Assembly: GCF_018691265.1 (NCBI RefSeq)
Contig: NW_024881324.1
Span: forward strand, 10,853,730 to 10,917,729
DNA: 64,000 nucleotides
DNA from: Tyto alba
Lineage: Eukaryota > Chordata > Aves > Strigiformes > Tytonidae
Reading direction: 5' to 3'
Shown here: one piece after another, positions 1 through 27,589 of the stretch
Layout: each line of letters begins with the position of its first letter
How positions within the stretch are numbered: position 1 is the first letter of the stretch
Position numbers and translations under genes: made by a program
The notes under the pieces: model-generated
What the model was told of the DNA's origin: nothing
Databases searched by the model: none
Seen by the model: the letters and a program-made list of their open reading frames with translations, nothing else

Positions 1-1148
1 AGCGGCCAGGCGGGGAAAACGCGGCCCGCCGGGGCCTCGCCTAGCCCCGCGGACCCACGGCGAGCCGACACGCGTGGAGTTACGGCGGCTCGCAAAGCGG
101 GGGGCACTCGGAACCCCCCCCAGCGCCCCGGTGCCCGCCCGGGCCGCCCCGCCGCTCTTCCCGGCTGGTGAAAGGGGAGGTGAACCGTCCTGCTCAAACA
201 CCCGGGCTTTAATTACCGAAAACGTGGTGGTTTGGGTTGTTTTGGTTCTTTTTTTTTTTTTTTTTTTTTTTCCGCCCTCCCAGGACAGTCCAGTTCAAGA
301 TGGGAGCCTAGCTTCCTTTTCTGCGCCTAACTTTTCGAATCTCTCGACTAAGTCTTTCTCCGGACTGCCTTATTTTATTTTATTATTTTTTTTTTTTAAG
401 GTAGCAGTAAATCCTCAGCAAAAAAAAAAAAAAATATAGCAAACAAATATCTTTCAAATTATTTTTACAGCTACAACTCGCGTCTTTTTATCATGTCGGT
501 GCGCAGGAGCGATCAAAAGAGGATTTTTAAATTTTTTTTTTTTTGGGGGGCTGAAGTCAACTCTTATGTAATCACACTTACGGGCTATCTGCCTTGAAAT
601 CTATTCCCAATTTCTCTTTACACTCCTGCCCTCCTCGCTCCCGCTCCCCGGCCCTGTGCAGCTCCCCACCCCGCACCCCCAACCCCCCCCTCTAGCCTGG
701 AGGGGCCGGGCCGGGCGGACCCGCCTCCCGCTGCCCTGTGCGGGTCTTTTGGGAAAAGCCGCCCCCTCCCCTCCCATCCCCGCACCCCAGCCGGCCCGGA
801 GCTGGGGGAGAGGAGGGACAAGGGCCAGGCCTTTGACCCACGGAAGTCCCGGGTGGGAGGCTCTCCCGGCCGGCCCGGCTCCTCCAAGGACGGCGCTAAG
901 GGGCGATGGGCCCCTTCGTTACCCTCCTCCCTTCCTCTTTTTCTCATCATCTCCCACCCCCCCGGGGGCATTAACTAGGCTTAATCTGCCAGCTCCATTT
1001 GAACCTCAATGGGAGTAAAAACAACAATTTACTCTCCTGCCACTTGCAGACAAAAGCGCTGGTGAAAAAGAGCATCGGCGGGTGGAGGAGGGGTGGAAGG
1101 AGAAATAAAGAAAGAAAAAAAAAAAAAATCTGGTTTGGGGGGATGTAG

Positions 1149-1187
<39 letters not shown>

Positions 1188-1912
1188 AAGAAGGCCCGGG
1201 ACCCTGGAGGCTTCGCCGCCCTTCCTGGCATGGGGACGCGTGTGCCTGCCCTCCCGAGGGCCCACTCGGGTTCCCCCGAGGAGTGGAGGGGCCGTTTGCT
1301 CCTGGAGGCAGTAAATTTTCCCCCGACGTGGCGAGGGGGTGGCCCCGGGAGTTTTTCCCAGGCCGACAGGGCAGGTTTTGCTGGTGGCAGAGAGAAATTT
1401 CGGGGAGCGGCAGGGCAGCCAGGTGCTCGCCCCCTTTCCCTTTCTCCACGCGGGGCTGCCCGGCTCCCGGGGGACGCGCGGGGGCTTCTGCGGGCGTGGG
1501 GAGCCACGCCAGGCCCGACACACCGGCCCCACGGAGGGGAGGATGCCTGGCCGTGAGGAGCGGCGCGGAATCAGTGGGAGAAAAGCAGAAAATCGAGGAA
1601 AACGAAGCCTTACGGTGGACGGATCAAGGCTTGGGCACCCGGGGAAGGAAAAGAGGAGAAGGGTGTTAAAACGGCCCCCCCGGAGGGCGGGCTGAGCGCC
1701 CGCTTAGCTGCATATTGTTAAGCAAACGAAGCGCTCCACCTAAGAAAGTACCGAAATTTTATTGTGGTCGTTGTTTTGTTCCTTTGCTCAAGTGCTCGCA
1801 AAAGGCTTCTTGGCTCCTGCTGTATTCACATTACCGCTCGCCCACTTCTATCCGGGAGGTTATGTTGGGTTTGTTTGGGTTGGTTTATTTTTGGTCGGTT
1901 TTGAGTTTTTTT

Positions 1913-1947
<35 letters not shown>

Positions 1948-2574
1948 TGCTTTTTTTTTTTTTTTTGAAGACCGATAGCCAACAGAGCCGAGAGGAACCA
2001 AATAGTTTCCAAAAGAAATCAGCTTTCCAAATATCTACCAAAAAGATGAAATCAAATCCAGAGGGCAACAGAAGCCTCCGCAGACAATAACCTCGTTAGA
2101 GCAAGACCCGAGTCTCGTTTCTGCTCGCTTTGGTTTCTTTAAACCCCGTGGAAGGGAGAAAAAAAAAAAAAATAAATGAAAAGGGGTGTGTGTGGCAGGG
2201 GGAAACCTAGGGGTTGGCTTCATGGCTAGCCTCAAACTCTCTGCAGATGAAGCGACGGTCGCCTTTTTGATTTCGCTAGCCACTTTCCTCCCCGCTGGCA
2301 GGCAGAGGCGGGGGGGGGAACCGGCGGCCGGTGAAGCCCCGTTCTGCCGCCGGCGAGCAGGGCCCCCCCGCCGGGAAAAAGCCTTTTTTTTTTTTTTTTT
2401 TTTTTTAAATGAATTATTTGGTTGGGTTTCTACCTTTTTTTTTTTTTTTTTTTTTTTTTTTATCTCACTGCTCGTGGCTCCTTTCTCTACCTGTCCCCGA
2501 CGCCGCAGGTTGTTGTGCTGGCGAATTGGGGGGGGGTAAAAAGAGGGGGGGGGGGTGTGTTGTTCGCTGGCGAT
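1..2574. promoter_or_regulatory. CpG-rich 5' flank of TFAP2A
   Basis: This stretch has no recognisable exon. It is GC- and CpG-rich from 1 to 190, 600 to 1000, 1190 to 1700 and 2280 to 2370. These parts are interrupted by T-runs and A-runs (about 249-271, 420-434, 530-544, 1917-1966, 2159-2172, 2384-2406 and 2434-2461). That is typical of a CpG-island promoter domain of a developmental regulator. All open frames here are low-complexity and unlike any protein I know. In mammals a divergent antisense noncoding transcript starts near the TFAP2A promoter. It could have a counterpart here, but nothing in the sequence proves it. Confidence 0.6.
1151..1185. repeat. (GT)n dinucleotide microsatellite
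   Basis: An uninterrupted run of about 17 GT units follows GATGTAGAT. It sits about 1.4 kb upstream of the exon 1a promoter. Such a tract is expected to be length-polymorphic and can adopt Z-DNA. Confidence 0.95.
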
Positions 2575-2645
2575 ATGCTAATGAGGCGGTGAGGCTGCGG
2601 GGTGGAGGAGAGGGAGAAGGGAAAAGTTCCCACCATTAGAGGGAG
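2575..2645 (+). promoter_or_regulatory. TFAP2A: TFAP2A exon 1a core promoter: octamer plus initiator-like region
   Basis: The octamer variant ATGCTAAT lies at 2575-2582, followed by GAGGCGG. No TATA box is visible. About 55-60 bases downstream, CCCACCATTAG (about 2628-2638) is a plausible initiator region. Published comparative work on the AP-2 promoter describes a conserved octamer and an initiator as the elements critical for activity, and the arrangement here fits. The exact start site is inferred from this spacing. The 5' UTR would then be about 140 bases and very GC-rich (2640-2777). Confidence 0.6.
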
Positions 2646-2777
2646 ATCTCCGAGCGCGGAAGGGAGCGCAGCGCCGCGCAGCGCCGCGCCGCCCCCGCCA
2701 GCCCCGCGCCGCCCCGCCGCAGCCGCAGGGAGAGGCAGGGAGAAGCAAACCCCTCTCTCCCGCTTCCACGCCAATCC

Positions 2778-18226
<15,449 letters not shown>

Positions 18227-20037
18227 GGATCCCCCCCCCCTCCCCGCCCCTGCCTCCACCCCGCTCCCCCGACACTCCTCTCCCTTCCCCCTCGCAGCCC
18301 ATCGATCCATTTCATCTCCCTCCTCCCTCTCCCCTGCACCCAGCACCCCAGGCTACCGCAACAGAATGAGCATCCTTCTGCCAATCCTGTTCTCTGACTC
18401 TGCGGGACAGCTTTGCCCTCTCCCCACACCCCTTCCCAGCATCCACATTTCCATTTGCTCCCACTTAACTTACCCCCGCCCTCCGTCCCTGCTGCCACCA
18501 TCGTTTTACCCCAGTTTGGAGCCCAAGAGAACAGAACAGGGGGACGGAGCCAGCAAAGAAAAAAAGTTCTGTCTTGAGTTTGTGAACTTTTTTTTAAATA
18601 AAACAAAAGGAGGAAAAAAAAAAACAAAACAAAACAAAAAACAAAACAAAACAAAAAAAAAAAGAACTTTTTTTTTTCTAAAAATATATTAAAAATTAAA
18701 AAAAAAAAAAAAGAAATAAATAATACTTAAAAAATTCTATGAGCTTCACCGGACTGAATCACCACCTTCCCTTACATAAACTTCAGTTAAGATTGTAGCC
18801 ATATTAAAAATGAAAAAAAAAAAAAGGCAAAAAAAAAAGTACAACCACAACAGCAAACAAACAAAAGGCAAAAAGGACTGATGACATTTTATCAGTATTG
18901 TGAATAAACTTGAACACAAAACACAAGCAGTTCCATGTCATATCTTCAGTTGTAGAACTTTTTCCTGTCCAAGGTAAAGCGACCAACTTGAACTTTCTAT
19001 TGCAACACGATTCACGGTTATTATATAAGGGAATCAGTGTTCATGTATGTATATATTTATTTATGTGTAATTTAATGGGAATTGTAAATATGGTGAGTCT
19101 GTTTTAAGCCTTTTTTTATTTATCTGGTGATCTCGTTTACCTCTTGTTTAGTGGGTTTTAAATCTTCCCCTCTTAGTTCATCATGTGGTTCATGGTACTT
19201 ATTTAGATATCAGAGGTTTTTTGGGGGTTTTTCTCTGGGATTCATCATTTTTAGCCCTGTTGTAGCATGTTAAAGGCGACAATGAAGCAGCTGAACAAAT
19301 AAAGAACCATGAATTTTTATATATAATTAGTATGACATTTAGTTTCTCATTGAAGATAAAGTGATGTTGGACCCTGGCAAGGTTTTTAAACATGTTAGTG
19401 GTTTTACAACCCTTATGTGTTGTGGAAAATGAAAGAAGAAGTTATTTTCATCCACTGTCCTTCTCCCGAAAGCACCATCAGAGCAATAAATTAATATTGT
19501 CTTTTAAAACAAGATTTAGCTTTTCTTTCCTTTTTTTCCCCCTCCTTTTTTTTTTTTTTCTTTTTCCCTTTCTTTTGTTTTTCTTTTTCTCCTTTTATTT
19601 TTACTTTTTTTTTTTTTTTTTTTTTCCAAAGAACTTCAAACATTCGGGACCACCTGGTATCCTGTGTTTCCACTGGCCATATTGGAAGCAGTTATAGTTG
19701 TATTGTATTGAGTTGTGCCGGCAGTAGTTTCCATGCCTATCAATGTATCATAGTCCTTTGTTGCCCAGATAAATAAATATTTGATACGCTTTATGTCGAT
19801 TTTTTTATTCAGTGGCTGTCTTTACCCAGGCGTATTTTTGTTCTTGGCAGTATTTTTTATTCAGTATGGTTACAGTAATTGAGTTTAACTCTCCCTTGAC
19901 AATTGCTCCTTGCAATAAGCAGCTGAACCCATTGTTTCCCTCAAGTATAATAAAAACTTACTTTCAACTTGGAGTTCAGAGCAGGGTATCATTTAGATAT
20001 TCCACTGAGTCTGTATTCAGACAAATGACACAATAAA
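18227..20037 (+). other. TFAP2A: TFAP2A 3' UTR
   Basis: A C-rich beginning (18230-18500) is followed by an A-rich tract with AAAAC units (18614-18664) and then AT-rich sequence. AATAAA hexamers lie at 18597, 18903, 19485, 19772 and 20032. An AU-rich element ATTTATTTA lies at 19055-19063, a class linked to mRNA instability. Which signal ends the main transcript cannot be decided here; the last one at 20032 is followed by GT-rich sequence and is my choice for the longest form. Confidence 0.65.
20032..20037 (+). terminator. TFAP2A: Distal poly(A) signal AATAAA
   Basis: A canonical hexamer in ACACAATAAAGCAC is followed within 30 bases by TGTATTCTTTTGG and TTGTCTGT, plausible cleavage-stimulating GU-rich sequence. 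Another AATAAA at 20131-20136 could serve instead. Earlier hexamers would give shorter UTRs. Confidence 0.45.
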
Positions 20038-20139
20038 GCACAATGTATTCTTTTGGATAAAAAATTGTCTGTACTACTAACAAAATGACACACTATCTTT
20101 TCTTTAACCAAAACATAATTTTATTTAAAAAATAAAGTT

Positions 20140-21959
20140 TTATTTTATTTATGTTGACCTCTAGGTTTTTATTTATGTTTATATATAGCATGCTGAATTA
20201 CAAGCCTATAAAATTTTGTACATGTAGTTGTCCTAATGGAGAGCAGAGATTAAAAAAAAACATCTCAAGAAGGACATTTTAAAAAGAATCATTGCTGAGC
20301 AAATACTGAAAATGCGGTGCTATGAAAAAAACCTATATACTGGTGAATCACAGCCGGGTGCTCCCTCCCCCTCAAGAAAAAAGAAAAGCTCTGTAGTCAA
20401 TGCCAACAAAATCATCTCACGATTGTGAACTTTAGTGAAATCTTGCAGGAGACAGATTATTTCTGATTGATGGTTTGTGTTTTAGTGGAATGCACGGATT
20501 GACATTTTGAGATGGTTGTGTCAGTTTATAAGGGACTGAAATTTTTATCTTGAGTTTCTTCTTGTGGAAACCGGTTGTAAAATAGGGAAGTTTGCTTTTT
20601 TTTTTTTTAAAAAAAAAAAAGTGTACATCTTGAAGATGGGCTGTAAAAACATGTGAGAATTCAGACTTTGAATCTATTTTCTTTGGCCCAGGGGGTAGGT
20701 GAAGTCAGGATCAGGCTGGATTATATTATATCATAGGAAGGGAGGCTAATGCAGTTTAGAATGTAGAGGCATTTTAAGGAGATGGTCTTTAAGTGCTGGT
20801 GATATTTTGGTGGTGGTGGCTGATTTTTCTCTCTCCTTCCTTCCCTCCCTGACTCTCTCTGTCTCTCCCTCTCATTTTTTTTTTCCCTTTTTTGCTCAGG
20901 CAGAAATTGAGGAGGTTAAGAGAGAGGTGTTTACAGTAAAGCAGCAAAGAGAATTAACATTTGCTCATATATTTTGACGTTTGGTAGGGCTGGTGAAGCA
21001 AAGCATTAGATAAAGCCCAAGATGTTTCATTTTGCTTTGGTAATCTACTTATGGAAGGCAGTGTAAAATCAATCTTGCCAAGCAGAAAGAGAGTTGGTGG
21101 AGTCTAAATTCTATTTTCAAGAGCCAGCCAGTTTATAAAAATGGTGAATTTTTTTTTTTCCTATAAATTGAAAGTGGATCTTTTGAATGCAAAGCTGCAA
21201 TTGTTTTAAAAACAGTTATTTATTATTTCCAAGAGAGACTGGTTAACTGTAAAGTAGATGTAACAAAATAATGAGGTGAATGAACCCTAACTGTACATAT
21301 TCTTGACATAAATGAAATGCACAGTATTGTAGCAGGTGAAGTGAAGCATTGTCTATCAGGGCTGTTTTTCTTGGCTGCATCTCAGATTGTGTGTGGGATC
21401 CTAACCTCAGGCACAATAGCATTCATAAACAGCAATACATTGCTGCTCTTTCTACAGCAACACATAAATACTCATTTTTAAACGAAAACAATCTTATTAA
21501 ATACCATTCATTCATATCTGGATTTACAGATGCTTGTTACTTTTTGAAACCTGTACCCAATATAATCGTTTTATACTGGGCAATGTATAAAGCAGTCTTA
21601 TGCTAGAACATTATAAGGTCATAATAAATAATGTTTTAAAGATATAATTAGCTACTTTATGCTAGGAGAGTGCATTTTAAGCATCCTGCTGCTGCATTAG
21701 CAAGCCACCAGAAAACAGAAATGAAATGACCTTGCATAGATTTCTTTTTTACTATTATTTCTAAGGAAGGATTTTACAGGCGATAATGGAAATCAGACTG
21801 GCTTCGGTTCAGCCTCTTCTGCTGTGACCAATATGCAGTTACTAAAACGTGCTAATTACTTTAGCGTTCTTTGGACGCGTTTTTAACGTTGTGATCAAGG
21901 CGCAGCAGTGAGATTCTAGGTCACGCTTTTATACACTAAATAAAATCTGCTGTTATTTT
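20140..21959. other. Intergenic AT-rich sequence immediately 3' of TFAP2A
   Basis: No gene is seen. It contains a T12A12 palindrome at 20597-20620, a CT-rich stretch at 20829-20870 and otherwise unique AT-rich sequence with few motifs I can name. Confidence 0.6.
20597..20620. repeat. T12A12 perfect inverted repeat
   Basis: Twelve or more T's are followed directly by twelve A's, a perfect 24-base palindrome. On RNA it forms a hairpin; on DNA it is a rigid A-tract with a central TpA step. It probably arose by chance or homopolymer expansion. Confidence 0.9.
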
Positions 21960-23240
21960 TTTCCCCCCAGATTGGCTGAAATGAGGGTGAGCGGTGGCTG
22001 AGTGTCAGACCGTTGCTGCCACGCTCAGCTAATTCCTACATGTGAACCAAAATACAGCCCGGCGCTCTTTCACCGTGAACGAGGACAGCCTTCCTCTTTG
22101 TACTGTAATTTACCCCACCCTCCAAAAATCGAATATTAATATAATTTGAGATTTAACTGGTGGAACAGCCATCAGGACAGCAATGCCCCGCAGCTGAAAT
22201 AATATTTAAAATAGAAGGGATTTGACATTTGAGAAGTCAGTGGCTTGAAATACCCAGTTGTACTTAGCTAATTCAGTCCTTAACCTCTGGTTTCAAATAA
22301 ATCAATTACAGTCGATTCCACTTCAGTTCAGAAGTGCACGAGGTTTTTAGTTAATTGAATACATTTTATTCACTTGCTAGGAGTATTCATTTATCCAAGC
22401 CCTTACATTCAAAGGCGATTTCTTTATTGTCCATGATAAATTTGACTGCGTAATCAGATCAGCCCCTTGTTTGTTTACTCGTCTTCTGTCTCGCATTTAG
22501 ATTCCAGAATGTGCACTTCCCTTTCCCTCCTCGGTACGTGCACGTCTCAGCCCGGACCAGATTCCCCGAGCGCCAGGCCCTCGCGTTCACAAAGGGTCGC
22601 TGAAATACCAGGCGCCCTTCCGACGGGGAGCAACGTGGAGCCCGGCCCAGCTAGGGAGGGCAGGGCGATTTAAACCGGCTCGGTAATCAAACGCGAAAGG
22701 TCGGGGCTGTAAAAAACTAACTGGCGCCTCTGGTTCCATCCCGGGCACCTTTTCCAAAGTGAAGGGCCGTGTCCCTGCTCCCGGCCCTGCCGGCGGCGGG
22801 AGCGCTTAGCTCGGGGCAGAGCCGGTGTCAGCGGGAGAGGGTTTGTGTCGAGCGCTGGGCGATGGAAGTTGCGCCCCTGATCCACTTCGGACGGGAATTG
22901 ATACACGCTGTACTTCGTGCGTGTTGGTTGCAGAATCCTGCCGGCGCTGGTTTGCTGTTTTGGAAAGGAAAGGGGTTAATTAGTGTCGTTATCAATCACT
23001 AATGCTTGTCTAACGTGTCCAAAGAATAATCAAGTTAGGGGACTGCATGAAGCTAACATCTGCTTCATTCCAGCTAAAGATTTTTCCCTATATCGCTCAA
23101 TTATTGGAAGTCCACACCGGTTTCAGGCTTTGTCAGGGCCATAAAACAGGGTCAGATCGTTAGAAATCTAGAATGAAGGGGAAAGTGCAATAAATAACAA
23201 ATGGCTTCATTATTTGAGTTACAGGTGCAAGAATGGCCAT
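21960..23240. promoter_or_regulatory. Candidate regulatory block around a small CpG-rich core
   Basis: AT-rich motif-dense sequence (21960-22500, for example AATCAATTACAG near 22300 and TTAGTTAATTGAATAC near 22350) flanks a CpG-rich core at 22520-22960. It then continues AT-rich with TTAATTAGTG and TTATCAATCACTAAT (about 22977-23003). There is no repeat and no coding signal. It resembles an enhancer with an attached orphan CpG island; this is inference. Confidence 0.35.
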
Positions 23241-26140
23241 GAAAATGAGCAGGGATTACTAGAATGTGTTTCTTCTTTTTATCTCCAGTATGGAGGAAAA
23301 AAGAAATCCGCCAAGCCCAGTTCTTAAATCATTTATTCTGCCTAGGTTGCAGACTCTTGATTTGCAATATTTAGTTTAGTCACCCCAAACTCCCCAAAAC
23401 AATAGTTTAAAGCAAGCGATTGGATACAGAGGAAAAGTAAAACTCTTTCATGACCCATTAGTAGTGGAGCCTTACCCGCTTCAGAACAGCAAAATAGCCT
23501 TGTTTCTCTTCTGCTAGTTGAAGTCGCTGGGTTTGCTTGGGTGGCTGAAACAGCTGATACTTCGGGCAGGGTCAATAGAAATATAGCTCATGATGGTGGC
23601 AAAGATTTGTGTCCTTGAGCTGTTACTCCTCCGTTCTGGTGCTGTAGATACAAAGGTGGCCGATCTGTGGTCTTTTATCCCCTCTTACAGCCACCGGAAT
23701 CATGTCTCTCCAATGCCGAGTTCAACTTTTGTGGCCTGAAGGGCCAAAATTTCTTATCTAACCAACAGAGTCACTGAGTGAAGGCGCTGTGGAAGTCAGA
23801 CTAACAGGAGATTTCTGGCAGGGTAGGAGTGACCCGTTGGTTCCCCGTGGCGCTTTTCTTTCAGGGCCCCCACAGCACCCAAAGCCTGTGGTTTCCCCGC
23901 ACAAGTAGGTGAGTCCCTCCCTCTCGAAACCAGGGCCCGGAGGTGACTCCCAGCTCCGTGTGTGTCATCCTGATCGTAGGCACGGACCTCGTTTGCGCAG
24001 ACACCTTCAAAACAGGGTAAAGAGGGTAAACTGGAAAAGCGTAGCCTAGGTGAGGAAGAAATCTTGTCTTCGGAACAGGAGGGTGGAGGATTGCTGGGGG
24101 TGAAGTGTGAGTTATTTCACCATGCCGTTGCTCGAGTGTGCTGCACGCACACACACGTGCATCCTAGTTTCTATAGGAGATCTGCAGCAGCTACAGAAAG
24201 ACCTTCCCTGTCCAGAGATGCTCCCAAGCCCCGTTGCTGTTGTTGCCTGCGCTATAGTTAATTCCCTTTGTAATACTCTATTGAGAGCAGATGCAGGGGC
24301 TCTGAATAGAGAGCTGTTTTCTAGCAGGAGTGTGGGCTGTGCAGTTACACTCGCAGGCTGAGGGACGTGTATCACTTCTACACCAGGTTTTTGGTTATGT
24401 ACCTGCCCGCTCGTTCATCCTGCAAAATTTCCCGCTTTGGGCACAGCTGGGCCCCTCCTCTCTGTGTACAATCCACCCGGATCCCTGAAGCTGAGCATAA
24501 AGAAGCAGAGGTGTGAAATATTGGGGGCACGTTTCTGGTTGTAGAGCAAAGTGTTTTGGGGGAGCTTCCAGGAGAACGGGAGAGCTGTGTTCCCTTTCCT
24601 TCTCCCTCCAGCACATCCTCCTCACCCTCTCCCTTGCTGCTAGGGGCTGCTCCCTGGGCTTGTCCTGTTTCTCCCCTGATGCTGTGGCCATCCCTCTCCC
24701 GTGATGGAGGTTACCTCTCTGCCCGGCCAGGGGGGGCAGCTCGGGGAGCCACCCCACGCTGCGGCACGTGCTGGTGCACCCAGACCGGGGAAAGGCAGTG
24801 GGGCAACTCTCCTTTCCTCATTAGGCCCAACGAGCTACAGCATAATTGTGCTAAAAAGGTGCTTCTGCCACCCCTGCCCAGGTTTTCGAGCCTGTAGCTC
24901 TTAGTACAGGTGTAAGCGACCCAGGCTAGTAGCTGACGGGTGTCCCATTGCCACAGAGCCTGGGTGCAGGCTGCTCCTGGGGTGCTGGTGTTTGGGGGTG
25001 GGGGGGCTGGCAGGCTGGAGCTTCTTCCCATCCCTGTGCACCCTTGTGAGAGCTTGCCGCTATGCCGCTGGAAAGGATGGGGTTTTGCAGGGAGTCGGGA
25101 AAAGGGAGAGGAAGAAGGAAATGGATATGGCCTGGAAGAAAATCAGATGGAAAAGGGGCGATTGAGGTTTTTGCCCTCTGTCTCCAGGAGAGCCTGGACA
25201 GGGCCCTGGGGCGGCGGGAGGAAAGAGATCACCCTGTCCCTCGCTGCAGCTGCTTTTGGAAAGTTTCCTGGGAAAGGGCTGGGGAGACTGAAGCCTCCAG
25301 CAGAACTGGCTGCTGCTACGACCCTCTTGGAGGCTGGCTGTTTATTTGTTTGCATTGTCATACCCGAGGAGGTTTTTCACCTAGAGTGCCTCTTTCTCCC
25401 TGCCTGCCTGCGTGCTGGTGTGTAGAGCTGCACCACGTATGGAGAGGTGTGCGTGCATCTGCCTTTACGGGTGTTTGTGTGCATATCTATGTATGTATCT
25501 TTATGGGTGTGTGTATTTATCTCTCCATCCCTGAGACTTTTGGAGAGGCTGGGAGAAGAGGGGGTGGGGTGGGCTGTCTCCCGGATAGTTGATATTCCAG
25601 GTTCAGCCTCTTTCTCCGCTCTCATTCTCTAAACCCAGCCAGGGGGAGTGTCGCCCCAGGCCGAACATATGCTTCTTTCCATTGCACTAATCCACCTTCA
25701 GCGTGGAGGAATAATTGCTCGAGTGTCCATGGCTCCTCGGCGCTTTGTCCCTCCCTGGCTCCCATCAGCTTGGCACACGCCATTTCAATCAAATCCTTTC
25801 AGAGCCCTGTCTCCTTTTATCACATCCCAGCTCCAGGGAGGGGAGGACCGGGCTCCCCGCAGCCCCGAGCCGGGCTGGGGGTGTCCCGTACCCCCCCCCT
25901 CCCCGTCCCCCAACCGGGAACAAAAGGGCCACCGAGCAGCATCGGGCTGAGTTTGCTCTGCCTGCAAAGGCGTTCGAGTATGTTGTTTCTGGGAAAATAA
26001 ATAAAGGCAGAAGGAAAACGCTATCCCGCCGGATGGTTGGGCTCTTTTTTTTTTTTTTTTTTTTTTGTTGTTGTTTGGTTGGTTTTTTGTTTTTTTTTTT
26101 GTTTTTTTTTTTGTTTTTTTTTTTTTTTTATCCTGATGCG
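23241..26140. other. Intergenic sequence without recognised features
   Basis: Mixed-composition unique DNA. Small CA- or GT-rich bits occur near 24149-24160 and 25440-25515. A long T-rich run with GTT interruptions lies at 26044-26129. The longest frames (for example 24940-25425, 25062-25592) show no recognisable protein. Confidence 0.55.
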
Positions 26141-27130
26141 GGGAAGAGGGGCAGCCCGGCCCAGCCAAACCGTGCACACCGGGGCAGGGAGAGGGGCTGG
26201 GCTGGGGAGGGCGGGGGGGCAGCGGTGTGTGTTTAAAACCTCCACCTCTCGGTGGCTGTGCTGCTGGTGACAGGGCAAGGGCTGGGAATTAGCGGCTGGA
26301 AAACTCCCGCGACTCGCCGTGGCCGGGGGGGTTTTCAGGGACCTGCCCTCCCCCCGGTTTTGTCCCCCCCCCCCTCGCCCAGTGGAGACAGCCCCAAGCC
26401 GGCGGGACAGAGCCGGGGGGGGGGGCGGTCCTGGTCCTGCCCCCCCCCCCCCCCCCCCGGCCGGTTCGGGGACCCTCGGAGGGTCAGCGTGGGGCCGAGA
26501 AGGGGGTTCCGTCTCTTACTTATTTTTGATGCGAAAATATGTTGCGAAGGGGGTTAAAAATTCTTCCTAGGAGCCCCGAGCTGAGGGAGTGAGAGGAGAG
26601 GAAGGCAGGATGGTTAACCGAGGGAGATTTAAAATTAGGAGGGGGGGGAAATATATAAAAAAATAAAAATCTTGACATCTTTGTGGGGCCGTTTAGCTCT
26701 TTCTCACCTCTCGTTTTTGCGCAGCTGCGTGGGATGGCTGATGGGGGGGCAGCCCCCACCCTGGGCTGGCTGCCGAGGGGCTCCGGGGGAGGGGGTCCTG
26801 CCTCCCCCACCGGCTTTTTGGCATCGCCGCAGGTAAAGGACCGAGGGTTTCCCAAAGGAGCGGGATGCCGCCGGGATGCCCACAAGTTCAGCCCCCGGCC
26901 GCCCCTCCTTCCATCCCCCCATACACCCTCCAGCGCTCCGAGGCAGCCCGGAGACCCCCGACCCGGGCGAAGCTGCCACGGGAGATGCGAGGGGCTTTGC
27001 CGGGACACCCCGGGGGGGAGTGTGGGGTGTGTGTGTCCGGGGGGGTGGGAGCAGAGACGAAGCTGCTGGGGGGGAGAGGGGAGAACCCTCCGGCAAACGA
27101 GCGCCGGCGTTTTCTCCTCGCAGTGTTTGC
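26140..27130. promoter_or_regulatory. Intergenic CpG-rich island A
   Basis: This is dense in CpG and C/G runs (C-run at about 26441-26458, G-run at 26416-26426), with no exon. It lies 6 kb beyond the last TFAP2A poly(A) signal. It could be the promoter of an unannotated noncoding RNA or an orphan island attached to an enhancer. Confidence 0.45.
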
Positions 27131-27179
27131 CACCGTGAGTCCCTGAATAGTTTTTAACTAAAGCGTGTGTCTATGCCTG

Positions 27180-27560
27180 CTGCTGAGAAAAATCGCCTTA
27201 AAGAAAAAAAAAAAAAAATCCCCTTTCCACTAGGTTTGGATTTAACCGCAACACCCACAGAAACTGCCTTATGAAAAACAGACTTTTCTATGAAAAGACT
27301 CTTCTGGCAGCAATTAGTCTGGCTTTCTTTAACAAAATTCTTTGTAATGTCATTCAGCGGGAAAAAAAAAAAATCCCAGGATAATTTTGATTACCCAGTT
27401 AAAAAAAAAGTATAATAATAAAAAATATTAAAATTAGCATATTCGATTTTGCCCGGGGAGGGGAAAAAAATAAATGAAAAAAAAAAATTTAAAGAAAAAG
27501 TTTAAATTTCCCTTCGATCGGAAAAAAAACTCGCTGAAATTTTGCGAGGGTGGGTTTTCA
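27180..27560. other. AT-rich spacer between two CpG-rich islands
   Basis: This unique AT-rich stretch has several A-runs (27205-27219, 27362-27373, 27478-27488). It sits between islands A and B. No gene is seen. Confidence 0.5.
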
Positions 27561-27589
27561 CGGGGGACAGGCTCGTTGAGTTCCTGTGT

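Noticed and set aside
1..2600. Divergent antisense noncoding RNA as in mammals
   Set aside because: CpG-rich promoter DNA is compatible with it, but no splice sites or conserved exon could be identified.
1..2777. Search for the third known TFAP2A first exon (MSILAKMGDWQ)
   Set aside because: No matching codons were found in this stretch or elsewhere; the exon is expected farther upstream, outside the window.
1..2777. AP-2 autoregulatory GCC(N3)GGC sites in the 5' flank
   Set aside because: Many GCC/GGC clusters occur in CpG-rich DNA by chance; none stood out enough to call.
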